DNA from: Zarea fungicola
Taxonomy: Eukaryota; Ascomycota; Sordariomycetes; Hypocreales; Cordycipitaceae
Direction of reading: 5' to 3'
Assembly (NCBI GenBank): GCA_900169235.1
Contig: FWCC01000100.1
Span: 1-64,000 of the forward strand
DNA: 64,000 nucleotides
Shown here piece after piece: positions 10,245-21,704 of this stretch (position 1 is its first letter; the number at the start of each line of letters is the position of its first letter). The notes beneath the pieces are model-generated. The model was given only the letters and a program-made list of their open reading frames with translations, was not told where the DNA came from and made no database searches. Both the position numbers and the translations under genes were made by a program.

Positions 10245-11497
10245 CTAGTCATACCAAATAGCATTCATGCCGAAGCCAGGTTCCTGCACACGCACCCTGG
10301 CCACTCGCGCCAAAAACTCATCCTGCCAGCGATAAATCTCGAGCCAGCCCTGCTCGTCATCCGTAATCGCCACCCACTCGTCGCTCCAGTCGGACGGCGC
10401 CACGGCGTTGCTGTGCCCGCCGCTCGTCGGCGTCGGATTCAGCAGAATCTGCCTCTCGATGGCGCCGCCTCTGCTCTCGTCCAGCCTAAACGCCGCCACG
10501 TAGCCCGTCAGGTCGAAGCTGTTGGCGCGCGAGCTGGCAAACAGGTACCGGCCTGAGTGGGACACGGCGCAGACGTCGGCGCGGTACATGGTCCAGCGGT
10601 CCGGGATGCCCGGCGGGATGAGCGGGAAGTGGCGGTCCGTGTAGACCGGCATGCGCGTGGCCGGGTCGATGGCGTACTCGCAGATGCGGTTGCCCTTCTC
10701 CATGAGCACGTAGAGGTGGGCGCCGGACGGGTGGATGGCGACCCAGCGCGGGTGGTCGCGCAGGTCCGGGGCGTCGACGCTGCCGACGAGGGTGACGTCG
10801 GCCCGGGCAGGGTCCGGGCGGTGGTGGACCCAGATCTTGTTGCCGGAGAGGTCGGCCGAGTAGAGGTAGCGCTCGTCGGACGGGTTGAGCACCATGCCGT
10901 GGATGCCTGTGTTTGGCTGGTAGGGGTAGTTTTGGACGTTGGCGGCTAGGGCACCGGTGGTGGGCGACGGCGTGAAGATGGAGCCGTGGCCGGCGTGGGC
11001 GTAGAAGGGGTTGCAGTAGATGCCATACGGGGGCTGGCGGGCGGCGAGGAGGAAAATGGCGCGAGTATTGGTTTCGGATGAGGAGGCAGCAGCTGGCGGG
11101 CGGGAGGAAGGGCATGTTTGTTAGCTTGCAGTTGGGTTGTCATGGAGGATTGAAACCAATGCTGTGCTTCTACGTACGGTCGTGGAGCATGGGATGGGAG
11201 ACTTGATGCTGAATGGTGGTGGGATTCTTGACGGCGTAGGAGGACCATTTCTTCATAGCGGCACCGTAGATTGCCGTTTTGTTGTGCTGCAATGCTGTCA
11301 GACTTTGGGTTGGTGGTCATTGGTGAATGCTTGCCGGAGATTATTCTTACGTTGAATGTCATCCATGATATGGGTTCATCTTGGGGAATCTCGGTACGCT
11401 TGACGAGTTTGAGAGTGAGGGCCTCATCGTCAAAGGCAAATGTGAATATAGCACCTGGTGGTGTCCAGGTACCAACCATGAGATGGTGAATTGGCAT
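10245..11497 (-). CDS. Carboxy-cis,cis-muconate cyclase (beta-propeller lactonase)
   Basis: Exons 11497-11351, 11286-11178 and 11092-10245 give 367 residues, close to the length I recall for the Neurospora enzyme. It is collinear with that protein throughout: N-terminal HHLMVGTWTPPGAIFTF, EIPQDEPISWMTF, IYGAAMKKWSS, NTGIHGMV, YLYSADL, VGSVDAPD, DHPRWVAIHP, LIPPGIPDR, PTPTSGGHSNAV, WSDEWVAITDD and the terminal GFGMNAIWYD. The fold is a seven-bladed propeller. The family converts 3-carboxy-cis,cis-muconate to 3-carboxymuconolactone in the protocatechuate branch of the beta-ketoadipate pathway, in the cytosol. One deletion is visible: where I recall PDRDPETGKGLYRADV, this protein has PDRWTMYRADV. 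Flanking genes are unrelated to aromatic catabolism, so it is not in a visible cluster. Introns of 64 and 85 nt have standard borders. Confidence 0.93.
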
Positions 11498-13990
11498 GAT
11501 GCGTGATGGTGAAGCTGGTCGTTTGTCGTTGGTAGTGGGCGTATGTATGTTTATGTCTTATGGAACGAAGGTGGGGTGAGGCAGAGGAAGTTTTTCGTTT
11601 GTCTTTGGCACAGGGTCGAGATGTTTTCACTATATCACCACGAAGAATGGGAAGAATATTAATTCGCCTCACTCAATTGACTCTCGGTTTATTTTCTTCT
11701 CTGCCTTGCCCAATATCCGAGCCCGCGGCCGAGCCGGTGTTTGTTCTTCAACGTTTTGGTCCCAGCTACCCCTCCATGGGGTAAATTTGGGGTACCTTTT
11801 TCTGACAGTGGAGAAGTGGGTTTTTTTCTGCTTAGCCTTTGGTGGGGTTTTCCTTTCGGGAGATGCAAGCGGTAAATCGCTCGAGTGGCAAGCCTGTAAA
11901 TTTGCTTGAAGGTTTGCCTCTGTCATTCGATTTAGTTATTACCGGTTCTGCTTGAAATATAGAAAGAGCCGGTCCAAGTCCCGGGGCTCTTTTTCGACAA
12001 CTCGACTTTATCCTTGTCTTTCGGCCGTTCCGGCGTTCCGGGCCCTGCCACTTTGGTATCCCGCGTGCCATTTTGTGAACCATCGACGTCGTTACTGCAA
12101 GTATTCAGTGGCCTTTTCCTTTTGCCTATTTATCTGACGGGAGTGTCCAGGTAATGTCATTTAACCCCGCTATCATCTTCCAAAACCTTGCAGTCTGTTG
12201 TTCCCTGTCGGTCTGTCCATTTATAGATACCTAAAATCATTTACTATAAAGAAAATCGATTTACACTATACTCTTATCAATTTTTTGCTACCAATCGGTC
12301 ATGCACCCTCTATTCTCGTGTGATTTCTGCCATCGTCCAAAGAGTCAGCTCGAGTATCGTCACCTCGCCAAATCTCAAAGACGGCATGGGATGAGCTTTG
12401 ATGTGAGGAGGTCGGTTGCATCACCCAATAATACAATCACTGTGGAGGTGGGTCGCCATTTGCGCTTTGAAGTTGATGAATAGACGTCCCATGGGACCGG
12501 CTCTGTTTAGGTCCTCTTCCACTTTGTCGCTTTTGGTTCCTCGCTCAGCGAGTGTTCTCCAAGGGAGCCAAAGAGAGACAATGAAAGATTGTCATGGGGT
12601 AGATTTGCCGACGATTTAATTACTTGGATGCTTCGCTACGGGTTCAACACTCCTCAAAGCTCACTCCCAAGAGCGGTCCATGACTGGCATGTGATGCTAT
12701 TTTTGCGATCAAGGTAGATCCTTTCCACGAATTCAAAATACCTCGAGTATGGCGGCAAAGCCACTCCGGACCTCGAATACATCGCTCTCCTTGCGCCCAA
12801 GGGTTACAAGGGCAAGTCTTTTCCAAGTATCTGTTCTGCAACACAGGTAGAGACAAAATCATCTCCGCCCCCACACACACCTGATCTCATTTCCATGAGA
12901 CAAAATCTGAAGACTACGGCACGTAGCGTGGAGCTCTGTTCAATCTTTTTTCGTTAGCGGTTATGATTTTGTAATGCATTTGGAAGACACAAGGCCCTGG
13001 CCATGTCAAGGGAGGCTAACCCAGCCGGAGTTCAAATTGCGACAGTAATCAGGATGAACATCAGGACAATAAGATATAAGCAATGACCAAAAAAGTGCAG
13101 AATTTCGGAATATAAAAAATTAACTAATTCATTCGTGCTGTATTATTAGTTATATGTCAATTTTAAAACAAGAAACTTTAGACGGCCTTTTTAGCACCTT
13201 GTAAAGAGTGACATGCTGGACAACCTCAGTCCACTAGCAGTTCACAACCCCACCGTTAAACGAGATTAACAACCCATCCGAACAACCCACTGAGTCGCAA
13301 GTTAATTATTCAAGCAGGTACGGAGACCGTCTTTATTATCCACAGTATTTTATTATACCCCCTTCCCCGCTCTCCCTTGCATGTGTGTCACTCAGCTACT
13401 GCCCAGCCGTAGCTGCAGCTGCATCGCGGATACGAATAGAGGTGGGGGTTGTCACAGCAACGCCCCTCCATAAACAAACGCTGCGCATCGCGAGGCTCAG
13501 CTATTGTTCTCGCAACCCCGTTGGACTACGGATTGCTAACTCAAACCGGCTTGTTCTTCTATTGTCTCTTTTCATCCGCTATTCCTCCCTTCTACTTCTT
13601 TTTTTTTCTTTATTGTCTCGTTCTTCCCATTGTGCGTGGTCCTCCTTCTTGTTTTTCGACTCTTGCAAGTCCGTCTGCATGACCAAACACAACAGCCATT
13701 GCATTTTTCAGTGGGCTTGCTAGGACAGTGGGAAAGTTTTGTCATCTCCCACCATTGTTATACATACCACCTCCTCCCCTTTCTACACGCGGTTCGGACT
13801 CCTTCATGACGACACACAAGTGTTGAGACTTGGCATCTCACTCCCAGCGAGTTGCCCTCGTTTTTGTCAACGCTGCCTGTGAGACCGCTGCATCACGCCC
13901 AAAGAGGTTACCAAAACACTGGTGACTACAGTACAGTTAATAAGCATTGAACAAACGAAATTACGAATATTTTACATACAACGATACAAA
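11498..13990. other. Divergent promoter region, gene-poor
   Basis: Lies between the starts of the muconate cyclase and the GBD/FH3 gene. No convincing ORF. From about 13520 it is pyrimidine-rich, as expected for a leader. A 60-codon ORF at 12301-12483 begins with a loose C2H2-like pattern but lacks spacing and context. Confidence 0.55.
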
Positions 13991-16356
13991 ATGCCGATAG
14001 GACATTTGGGCAAGCCCGTCCACTCTGTGGCTCTGGGTGAAATCCAACGCAACCAGCAAGATCACGGCTCCCGCTCGCCAACAAAGCACCGGGATGATGA
14101 GAATGCTCGAGGCCGCTCAAAATCACCGACCAAGTCTGCCTTTCCCGGTCTCAAATCCATGGGTACTCGATGGACCTCAGACCGCACCACCACCGCGGCA
14201 GCTACCTCTCGCGAACCGTCACCGACGAAACCACCAAAGTCGAAAAAGTCGTCTTCCAATTTAGCCGGTCTGCTGTCACGACCAAAGTCCTTTATCAACC
14301 TGCAAAAGGCTAGTAGCGAGAGTAAGAGACCACCGTCCACAAGCGACAAGGAGAATCAAAGCCCCAATACGAGCACGACGGAGCTGCCGCCACCACCGAT
14401 TTATGCGCAATTTGCATCGACGCAAAGCAGCGATGCCAAAGTAAAAAATACTAGACCACAGTCGTGCCACCCGTCTCCGCAAGATGGCAGCTCTAGCTTT
14501 GGCTTACAGGTAGCAGGCAAAGCCGGGCAGAGGACGTCGCACGATGAAGGGCGTGGTCGACCAGTTAGTACTTCCGGTCACAGAGGCCATGTGCGTGCAA
14601 AATCCGCTGTAGCCGGCATCGAGTCCCCAATCATGGACCCGAGCGAGATTGCGGTGCATCTTGAAGCACTGCTGGACCGAAGAAATATTCCCCAGAACCA
14701 ACGATACAAGATGCGCAACCTGAGTGATACAATCAAGATGGAGTTTATCCGACAGGACTGGGCAGAGATGAAGGCAGGTCAATCAGGCAGCGGAAGTCTA
14801 CCGCGGAGCGCCACAGCAACCAATAACAGCAGCAGTCCCACAGCAGCAACAGCTGTCGACTCAGACGACGGCGAGGATGACGCCAGCTGTAAGCGTGCTC
14901 GAGGCCGGAGCCGCGGGCGGAGCTTCACGTTTTCGCGCAGTAAGCGTGGTGACCGGTCGTCGTCCAAGAAATCAAAGAAGAAAGAAGGCGGTTCTATCGG
15001 ACGCCACTTTCGCAACAAGTCAACGGAAAGCGTGGGACGAGACCGGCCTGAGTCGTCCGGTGGCTTTATTGGCGGCGGCGGCGCGGGCGGTTCCAGCGTG
15101 CTGTCCAAAATTAAGTTTCAGCAAGGGCCCAGCGACTATGTGACATATCTGCGCAAAGTGCAGAAGCCGGAGCTGGTCGAGGTCGGCAAGCTGCACAAGT
15201 TGCGGCTGCTACTGCGCAATGAGACGGTTGCCTGGACGGAAGAGTTTATTCGTCAGGGTGGGCTTGAAGAAATTGTCTCATTATTGAACCGGATTATGGA
15301 AGTTGAATGGAGGTGAGTCAAGCAACTGCAGTCGCTCTATATACGAGAAGAGGAAGCTTTGTGCTAATCATTTATTATAGAGAGGAACATGAGGACGCCT
15401 TGCTCCATGAGAATCTCTTGTGTCTGAAGGCTTTATCCACGACTGCCCTCGGCATGGAGTACCTACATACCGTGCAGGCCGATCTCTTCCCCAAGCTCCT
15501 GCACATGATTTTTGATCCAGAGCGCAAAGGCCCCAGCGAATTCACCACGCGCAACATCATCACCTCGGTCTTGCTCATGTACATCTCAACCGCATCACCC
15601 GCTGAGCGCATCATTCGCGCGAAAAATGTCCTTGGTCACATGCGCGACCCTGAGCCCAAGGAGGCAGACCGCCCGCTGCCATTTGTATTGGAGATGCACC
15701 AGGAGCGACCTTACCGCGTGTGGTGCAAGGAAGTCGTCTCAGTGACCAAGGAGGTCTTTTGGATCTTTCTGCACAATATGAATGTCATTGCCCTGCCCAA
15801 GGACGCACAGTCTCTTCCCTGCTCTCCACATACAGACAGCCCCATCAACCACGACAACACTGCTGCTGCTGCTGCCTTGCTCGGCAGCCATGACCCTTCT
15901 GCCCCGTATGCTTACATGCATCGCCACTTTGCCGCCGAGCGTCCTCCCGTGGCCGCGGCACCATACGTGGGAGGCGTCGAGTGGGACGCGACCAACTACC
16001 TCGCCTCGCACCTCGATCTCCTCAACGCCATCATGGCCTGCCTGTCCACGCGCGACGCCCGCAACGCGCTGCGCGCACAGCTCCAGATTTCGGGCTGGGA
16101 GCGCTGCATGGGCGGCAGCTTGCGCCTCTGCAAGGAGAAATTCTACGGAAGCGTGCATGCCGCGCTGCGGACGTGGGTGGCGGCGGCGGCGGAAGACGGC
16201 TGGGATGTGCGCGATGTACGCTTCGGCCCGGCGCCCCCCACGGTAGCGGATGGGAGTCGGGCGAGCTCGCCGCTGAAGATGGCGGCGGGCGGGCAGAAGA
16301 AGAAGATTGAACCGGCGCCCAAGTTGGAGATGCCACGCTTTGACCTAGACTTGTAA
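13991..16356 (+). CDS. Formin-type GBD/FH3 domain protein lacking FH1/FH2
   Basis: ATG at 13991 is chosen over the non-ATG opening further upstream. Exons 13991-15312 and 15381-16356 give 765 residues. The first 220 or so are basic and Ser/Pro-rich with repeated SPTK motifs (RSPTKHR, KSPTKS, PSPTKPPKSKK), candidate sites for proline-directed kinases. From about 220 the sequence DPSEIAVHLEALLDRRNIP...MEFIRQDW matches the Rho-GTPase-binding segment of diaphanous-type formins. After a basic Ser/Arg-rich insert come SDYVTYLRKV, LRLLLRNETVAWTEEFI and LLHENLLCLKALSTTALG, the FH3 armadillo region, which continues to about residue 620. No proline-rich FH1 and no FH2 actin-nucleating domain follow; the protein ends in DLDL. 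Family knowledge suggests a Rho/Cdc42-type effector or polarity scaffold; the partner is not shown here. It converges on the RraA-like gene. Confidence 0.85.
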
Positions 16357-16764
16357 AACATGGGGGCTTTGATGGTGATGTAGGTCGATTGTTGGTGGTT
16401 GGAATACGTGTATCTGCGTGGGAAATCGAAACACGACGAGTTTTTGTTGTTGTTGCTGCTGCTGCTTCTTCATCGAACTGCAGGGAGACTTTTTTCTTCT
16501 TTACATTTTGTTGGTTATGCCTCGGACTTGTACATTTCCCTTTTTTCTTTCCTCCATTGCCTTTCATGAGACACCACTTTCCTTCACAGTACATAAGGCA
16601 TACGGAAATGGTTTCTTTTTTCTTTCTAGCATGTTAATGAATTAATGAAAATAACTATGTTTGCAAAAACTATTTCATTTCTATACTGTTCTTTTAAAAG
16701 TTTTGCGGTGCATGTATAGTCTTCATATCGCCCCTGGGACGTATGTAGTCATGAATAGTCAAGA
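16357..16764. other. Convergent 3' spacer
   Basis: Pyrimidine-rich, with a TTG/CTG trinucleotide run near 16440-16468. No gene seen. Confidence 0.55.
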
Positions 16765-17885
16765 TTAGTTACGATGTCGTGCAAAAGCTTCCTTGACGGA
16801 TACAGAGTTGGCAACATCGGCGATGACCTTTTGGTCCGCTAGGGTCAGCTTCGGTAGCAATTCGAGCACCTGATCAACCTTGTCTCGGGGAATTACAACA
16901 ACCCCATTAATGGGGTCGTTGACGGCCACATCCCCAGGAGAGACCGTCACACCATCGATTGTCAGAGGCACCTCCCGGGACCACGGAATGCTGCTTCCGC
17001 CTGTTCCAACTGTGGACGTGCCGAGTGCCCATATCTATGACGGGATTAGCATTCGATGTAGAGGAGTAACTGTGAAAAGCAAAAAAAAAAAAAAAANNAA
17101 AAGAAAAGAAAAGAAAAGAGGAGCAGGGAGAGAGAGGGAAGGAGAATCCACTGCGAAAAAAGTAGACCTCTAGCAGAGTTGTATATGAGACTAGTACTCA
17201 CTGGTAGTTCGGTATTCTGTAGTTCCACCAGATCTCGGACACGACCCGCAACGATAATGCCCTTGACACCAAGAACCTTCATGCGTAGAGCCATGATGCC
17301 GCCGCAAATGGCATTGGTCTGCCCCGGTGGCTGCTGCAAGACAGCAAACGTTCCGGGGACGGCGTTGTCGGCCCAGTGGGTGTCTTTGGGGAAGTTGGGC
17401 GCGGGCCGCAAGCTTGCCGTGGCGGGATCTTCGTCTTTGGCTGTAAATAGAACTGTGGATACAGGCGCTACTGTAACACTTTCTTCTTTTACGCCGCCAG
17501 TGGACCTGACATGCGGGCTATATTGCGTGAGGTCGGCAATGAAGCCGGCGCCTGGCACCTTGAGCCTCAGCAGCGCATCGGAAACATCGCATGCCGTATA
17601 TTGCTCCAACACGGCAACAGTCTCTGCTGGTAAGGAAGTTGAACCCATGGTTCGTGTGATTCCGGGATTGATGGAGATAATTGTTGATGCAGTGGCACGT
17701 TTGAGCAATTTATTTGGCAGGGACGTCGTCGTAAAGTGCGCAAACCGAGGCCGCAAGCTAGCGGCGCAGTGTAGGAAGTGTGGTGTGCTAGTGAAGCTTG
17801 AAGTCCGTAATGTGGGCCACAGAATCTGCTGGTGGACGGAGCCAGTTAAGCTCAGCTCAGCCATGATCTTCCGCGCGGTTGACAT
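16765..17885 (-). CDS. RraA-like aldolase/decarboxylase family protein
   Basis: Exons 17885-17202 and 17034-16765 give 317 residues. The RraA fold is recognised from EQYTACDVSDALLRL, the loop GGIMALRMKVLGVKGIIVAGRVRD (the Arg-Asp pair belongs to the active site) and ALGTSTVGTGG followed by PLTIDGVTVSPGD, then DVAVNDPINGVVVIP. Members include 4-hydroxy-4-methyl-2-oxoglutarate aldolases with oxaloacetate decarboxylase activity, dependent on a divalent metal; the substrate here is not determined. The first ATG (17885) adds a 79-residue Ser/Thr/Arg-rich leader with few acidic residues, which looks like a mitochondrial presequence; a second ATG (17648, MGSTSLP) starts at the usual family N-terminus. 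Both could be used. The intron is unusually long for this window (167 nt) and contains a purine-rich homopolymer tract with an assembly gap; acceptor CATAG follows a GCTAAT branch site. Confidence 0.9.
17098..17099. other. Assembly gap (nn) in an intron
   Basis: Two Ns after a poly-A run and before AAAAG repeats, inside the intron of the RraA-like gene. A homopolymer-induced break; the coding frame is unaffected. Confidence 0.85.
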
Positions 17886-18281
17886 AATACAATGAATACC
17901 CGGTGCTGCCTCGGATGAGAGATTTCCAAAACGGGCGAACCCGATCTCTGGCAGTTAGTATGTTGCCGAGCCGTCGGTCTCAAATTCTCGGCGCTGTCAG
18001 ACTGAAAGCGTTCAATTGGATGTTGGGATGGGCCAATCGCAAGTTGGAAAAAGAAACAACGGAATCCTTTGTGCCCGTGGCTTAGCTGTAATACGCCCAA
18101 GAGCGGGATGGACGATGAAGTGAGGTGCGGTGCAAAGAAGCGGTGATGGGCCTAAGTGAAACTTTGGCTTGTGAAGATGCATAGAGACAAGAGTCAACAA
18201 CGGCTTGGAGAGCAGTCAGTCGCCTGAACCTTGCAGTTAATCTGTGGAGTAGTTAGTTAGCCCGTCGTGCCCACCTAAGAA

Positions 18282-18323
18282 GTACGGAGTCCGAATTGCT
18301 AGTTAGAAGCAAGTACTCCGTAC
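18282..18323. repeat. Short inverted repeat of GTACGGAGT
   Basis: GTACGGAGT at 18282-18290 faces ACTCCGTAC at 18315-18323, 9-bp perfect arms with a 24-nt spacer. The same word recurs elsewhere in non-coding parts of the window. Confidence 0.6.
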
Positions 18324-20097
18324 ATGGGTTATGTCCGAGGGTCGTCACGAAGGTCGCTCGCGGTGCGTGCAGTGAGTGTAGACCACCGTTAAAGTATACG
18401 TTAGAATGTACTGTGCCTTCTTTTTTGGTATGATCTAGGGGACATTGTATCTGACAGAACCCAATTGCGCCATCGAATTCACCAGACAGAGGCACTGCTC
18501 GGTAGTACTAGGTATGTATTAGCTTAACGAGCCGGAGGTGCAACCGCCGCTCAGGGCCGGAGGGCCGGCAGAGTGGGGACTCTACACATGTCCATATATA
18601 CATCTTGGTTTTGTCTGGGTGAGGTTTAGGTGACTTAGTTCATCGACGAGCTTGATCTGCATGATTCCCGTTGCTAGCTGACTGAATTCTGTTCCTGGAA
18701 GTGGGTGCACGTTGTCATGGAGAAGCGCCCTGTTTGGCTTGCGTCTTGACAGGTATTAGTGGACAGCTGGCTGACAGCTGACAATGGAAGTAGCGGATCG
18801 CCGAGAACAAGATGGCAGGCACCCGCTCGCCTGCCCTTTTTTTTGTAGATGCAAGGCAATAGAAAAGACTACACCAGTATCAGTCCAACCCGTGTGCCTC
18901 AAAGTGCCCTATTTAATTAGGGCTACAACACTACTAACCCCCTGCATTGGCTAGGTAGAGAAAAATCCACATAATCAAAACGTTGTGGGCGGGCATGTTA
19001 TAAATGTACTCCCGCCAAAAGCCTACAATGCAGAACCGCGCAAATTATTCCGCCATTGAGTCCCCGAACAAGGCTGGCCTTGGCTCTAGCTGCATATTTA
19101 AAGAAGATTTTCGTTCTAATCAGCCGTTGCTAGTGCTGTTAAGGCAAGGCAAAGCTTATCCTCTCCACCGCCACCAGCCCGTCTGTAAGTTGGACAGCAC
19201 CACCAGCGTCTGCATGTAATGCGGAGCAGCTGGGGCCCGTCCGGCGACAAACTCACCTTCGAAAAAGATCAAGACTACTGGTACTGTGCAGCAAACCGGG
19301 ATCACCATCAACGCTTAGTAGTTGCAGCACTAGTGCTGCCCTATAAATGTCCAAGCTTTATTAGCATGTCACAGCCAACGATGCCAATGCCTTGTCAAGA
19401 GTCGTATTCGAGCTGTCAACACCAGACTAACTTCGCCAGATAGGCTATCAGATCGCAGTTGCCGAGATATCTCAAAGGCGAGTGTTTTTGGCGTGCGGCG
19501 AGTGTTGGCCTTGAGCGGCGCTATCCTACTGCAGCAAGGCTAATGCAGGCGTCGGTGATGCAGCAATGGAAATCGTGTACGACGGACTCCGCACTGCTGG
19601 CTACATGGACAGACTGCAGACTACAGTCGACCTCGCAGGCGAATACATTGATTTCTCAGCTTGCGCGGAGATGTGAAATTGACAACCGCTCAATCTTGAG
19701 ACACACATACTGTACTGAGTTAAGTAGCTAGGTCCATAATCAGAGAGGCGACTGGTGCGAGCTGGGTGCAAGGCCTGGCCGCGTCGCATTTCTGGTTGGT
19801 CTAAGAACGACGAAATGCCTGGAAATCCGACTACTCCATCCATCCATCTACCGAGTGCGCTGTCGCCATTTACTTTCTTGCTAGCCTCCACTGGCAAAAC
19901 AACAATGCTACTAAGCTACCACTGTACAAGGTAGGTTAGTACTATGGTAGCAAGAGCCGCTGTGGCGCGAAATTTGGCTTCTCGGCTGCTACTACACAAA
20001 GTACCCAGTCATGACCTAGATGCCAACAAGTCAGTTAACTTGGGGAACAGTTGATAGCAGCAATCTTTCACAAGCAGCTACAACTTGGGCATAACTA

Positions 20098-20141
20098 TAA
20101 TAAAATATAAAATATAAAATAAAATAAAATAAAATAAAATA
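20098..20141. repeat. (AAAAT)n microsatellite
   Basis: Tandem AAAAT/AAAATAT units over about 44 nt. Confidence 0.85.
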
Positions 20142-21704
20142 CCTTGGCACATCACAAACCGACCCATCTCGTGAGTGGAGGATAGGGAAGCGAGCCAAGC
20201 CGTTTTCACCTGGTAATACAGGCTAGTACGGAGTACAGGAGCTTAGTCCGTGGTATAATTGGCCAAATCGAGCGTTGACAAACAGAAGCAGAAGAAGAGA
20301 CTCCACTGGGCGGCCTCAAGGAAACGACGAGTATCATTTTATGAGTAACTGGCTACAGGTACGTTACCGAGTAATAAATTTACAATGAGAATTTCAATAG
20401 CTGGCGGATGGCGTCGGCTTTGGATACTGTGATTTTTTGTGCTAGCCCAGTCCCAGCCACGCTCCAAGTACCTCGTTCTATCTGTACATTACTGGTCGTG
20501 TAGTAACGGAGACTGTGTTCAAGTTGAAAGACTGATAGTTAGAAATGCCTCGCCGTTTCTAATTACCAACGTCCCAGTTAAACAGCTAGTTGGCTCTAGT
20601 AATCAGGTATATGTATACATATATCATAGCTTGGTAAAATCGCACGTACCTAAAATGATGCCACCTACGGCTCGACGTCTTACAAGTTACAGGTATCCAA
20701 AGGACGCCCCCCGTTACACTAAATTAGCTACGGGTATTGCCTGCCACTAACTAACCTGAAACTAAACCTTGCAACCCGCCCAAGAAAATTCGATTAAAAA
20801 AGGATATGCTTTGAGTTAAGCGAGGGTCCTCACTCGTGCCAAAATGCTTCCGGTTTGACGTCCTACATAATGCAGGTGCCACGTTGATTGGATGTGCAGC
20901 TTCTTCATGCGGCTATGCAGGTGCTACATTGATGTGGTTGTGAGCAGACAGACCAGCCGGTACTGTCCCAAGCTGAAGCTTGGCTGTGCACTGTTTGTTT
21001 TTTATCCGTAGGCCGGCTACTGTTGTGCAGTTTTTGTCAACTCACTGAAGAGGAGCCACTCACTCACTGTTCAGTGTTCCGTTGTTGGACCACCATCCGC
21101 CACCATCCCACAATCCCGCGTCCTACCCAATCCATCCGTCCCGTTCAATGATTCCCCTCTATTCCCCTCCGTCGTCCATCCATCCACCCCCCTCGTCACC
21201 TATTACCAGGCAGTTATTTGCGGCCTCTTCACCTGGCCTGGCCTACCAGTATCCGTCCTCATCGTTCCACGTCCTCGTCCTCACTGCCTACCTCGCCCTC
21301 CTCACCCGGCCGTCGTCGCAAACGAGGCAAGCCCCGTGCTTACCTGGGGCCGCCGTCCCCGAAGCTGTCGTCGCCACACATCACCGACTCCGTTGCTCTC
21401 CAACTATCCATCTACTTCTCCAACTCCCCAGCCACCAGCCCAAACATCACCACTCGCATCTTAAGACGCTGTCACCACAACTGCCCTCTGAGCTATCTTT
21501 TCGCCCCACCCCCCACCAACGCAGAGTCGCAGACGCCCAGGCGCTTTTTGAGCCTCGCCAGATCTCGGAGCCAAAACTGCACGCCCGCCGTACCGTACCG
21601 CAGAGCACCGCACACTTCGGCAGAGAAAGGTGTACCTTGTCACAACCTAGCCCAAAATATACTTGAACACGGAGCTAGGATCCTCGCCGACCCTTGCTTT
21701 CGAC

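Larger units (their letters stand above)
17886..21704. other. Long divergent intergenic region
   Basis: Between the starts of the RraA-like and GRAM genes. No gene recognised. It holds short inverted words built on GTACGGAGT (18282-18323, 20226-20236), an AAAAT microsatellite (20098-20141), and from 21080 a strongly C/T-rich leader with ATCC and CCATCC repeats that opens long but low-complexity ORFs. Confidence 0.55.

Noticed and set aside
12301..12483. ORF beginning with a C2H2-like FSCDFCHRPKSQLEYRHLAK pattern
   Set aside because: His spacing does not fit the C2H2 consensus, the frame is 60 codons, and no further zinc finger or transcription factor domain follows.
17900..18110. Possible tRNA, from a GGGTTCGCCC-like B box on the minus strand
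   Set aside because: No matching A box or acceptor stem could be folded around it.
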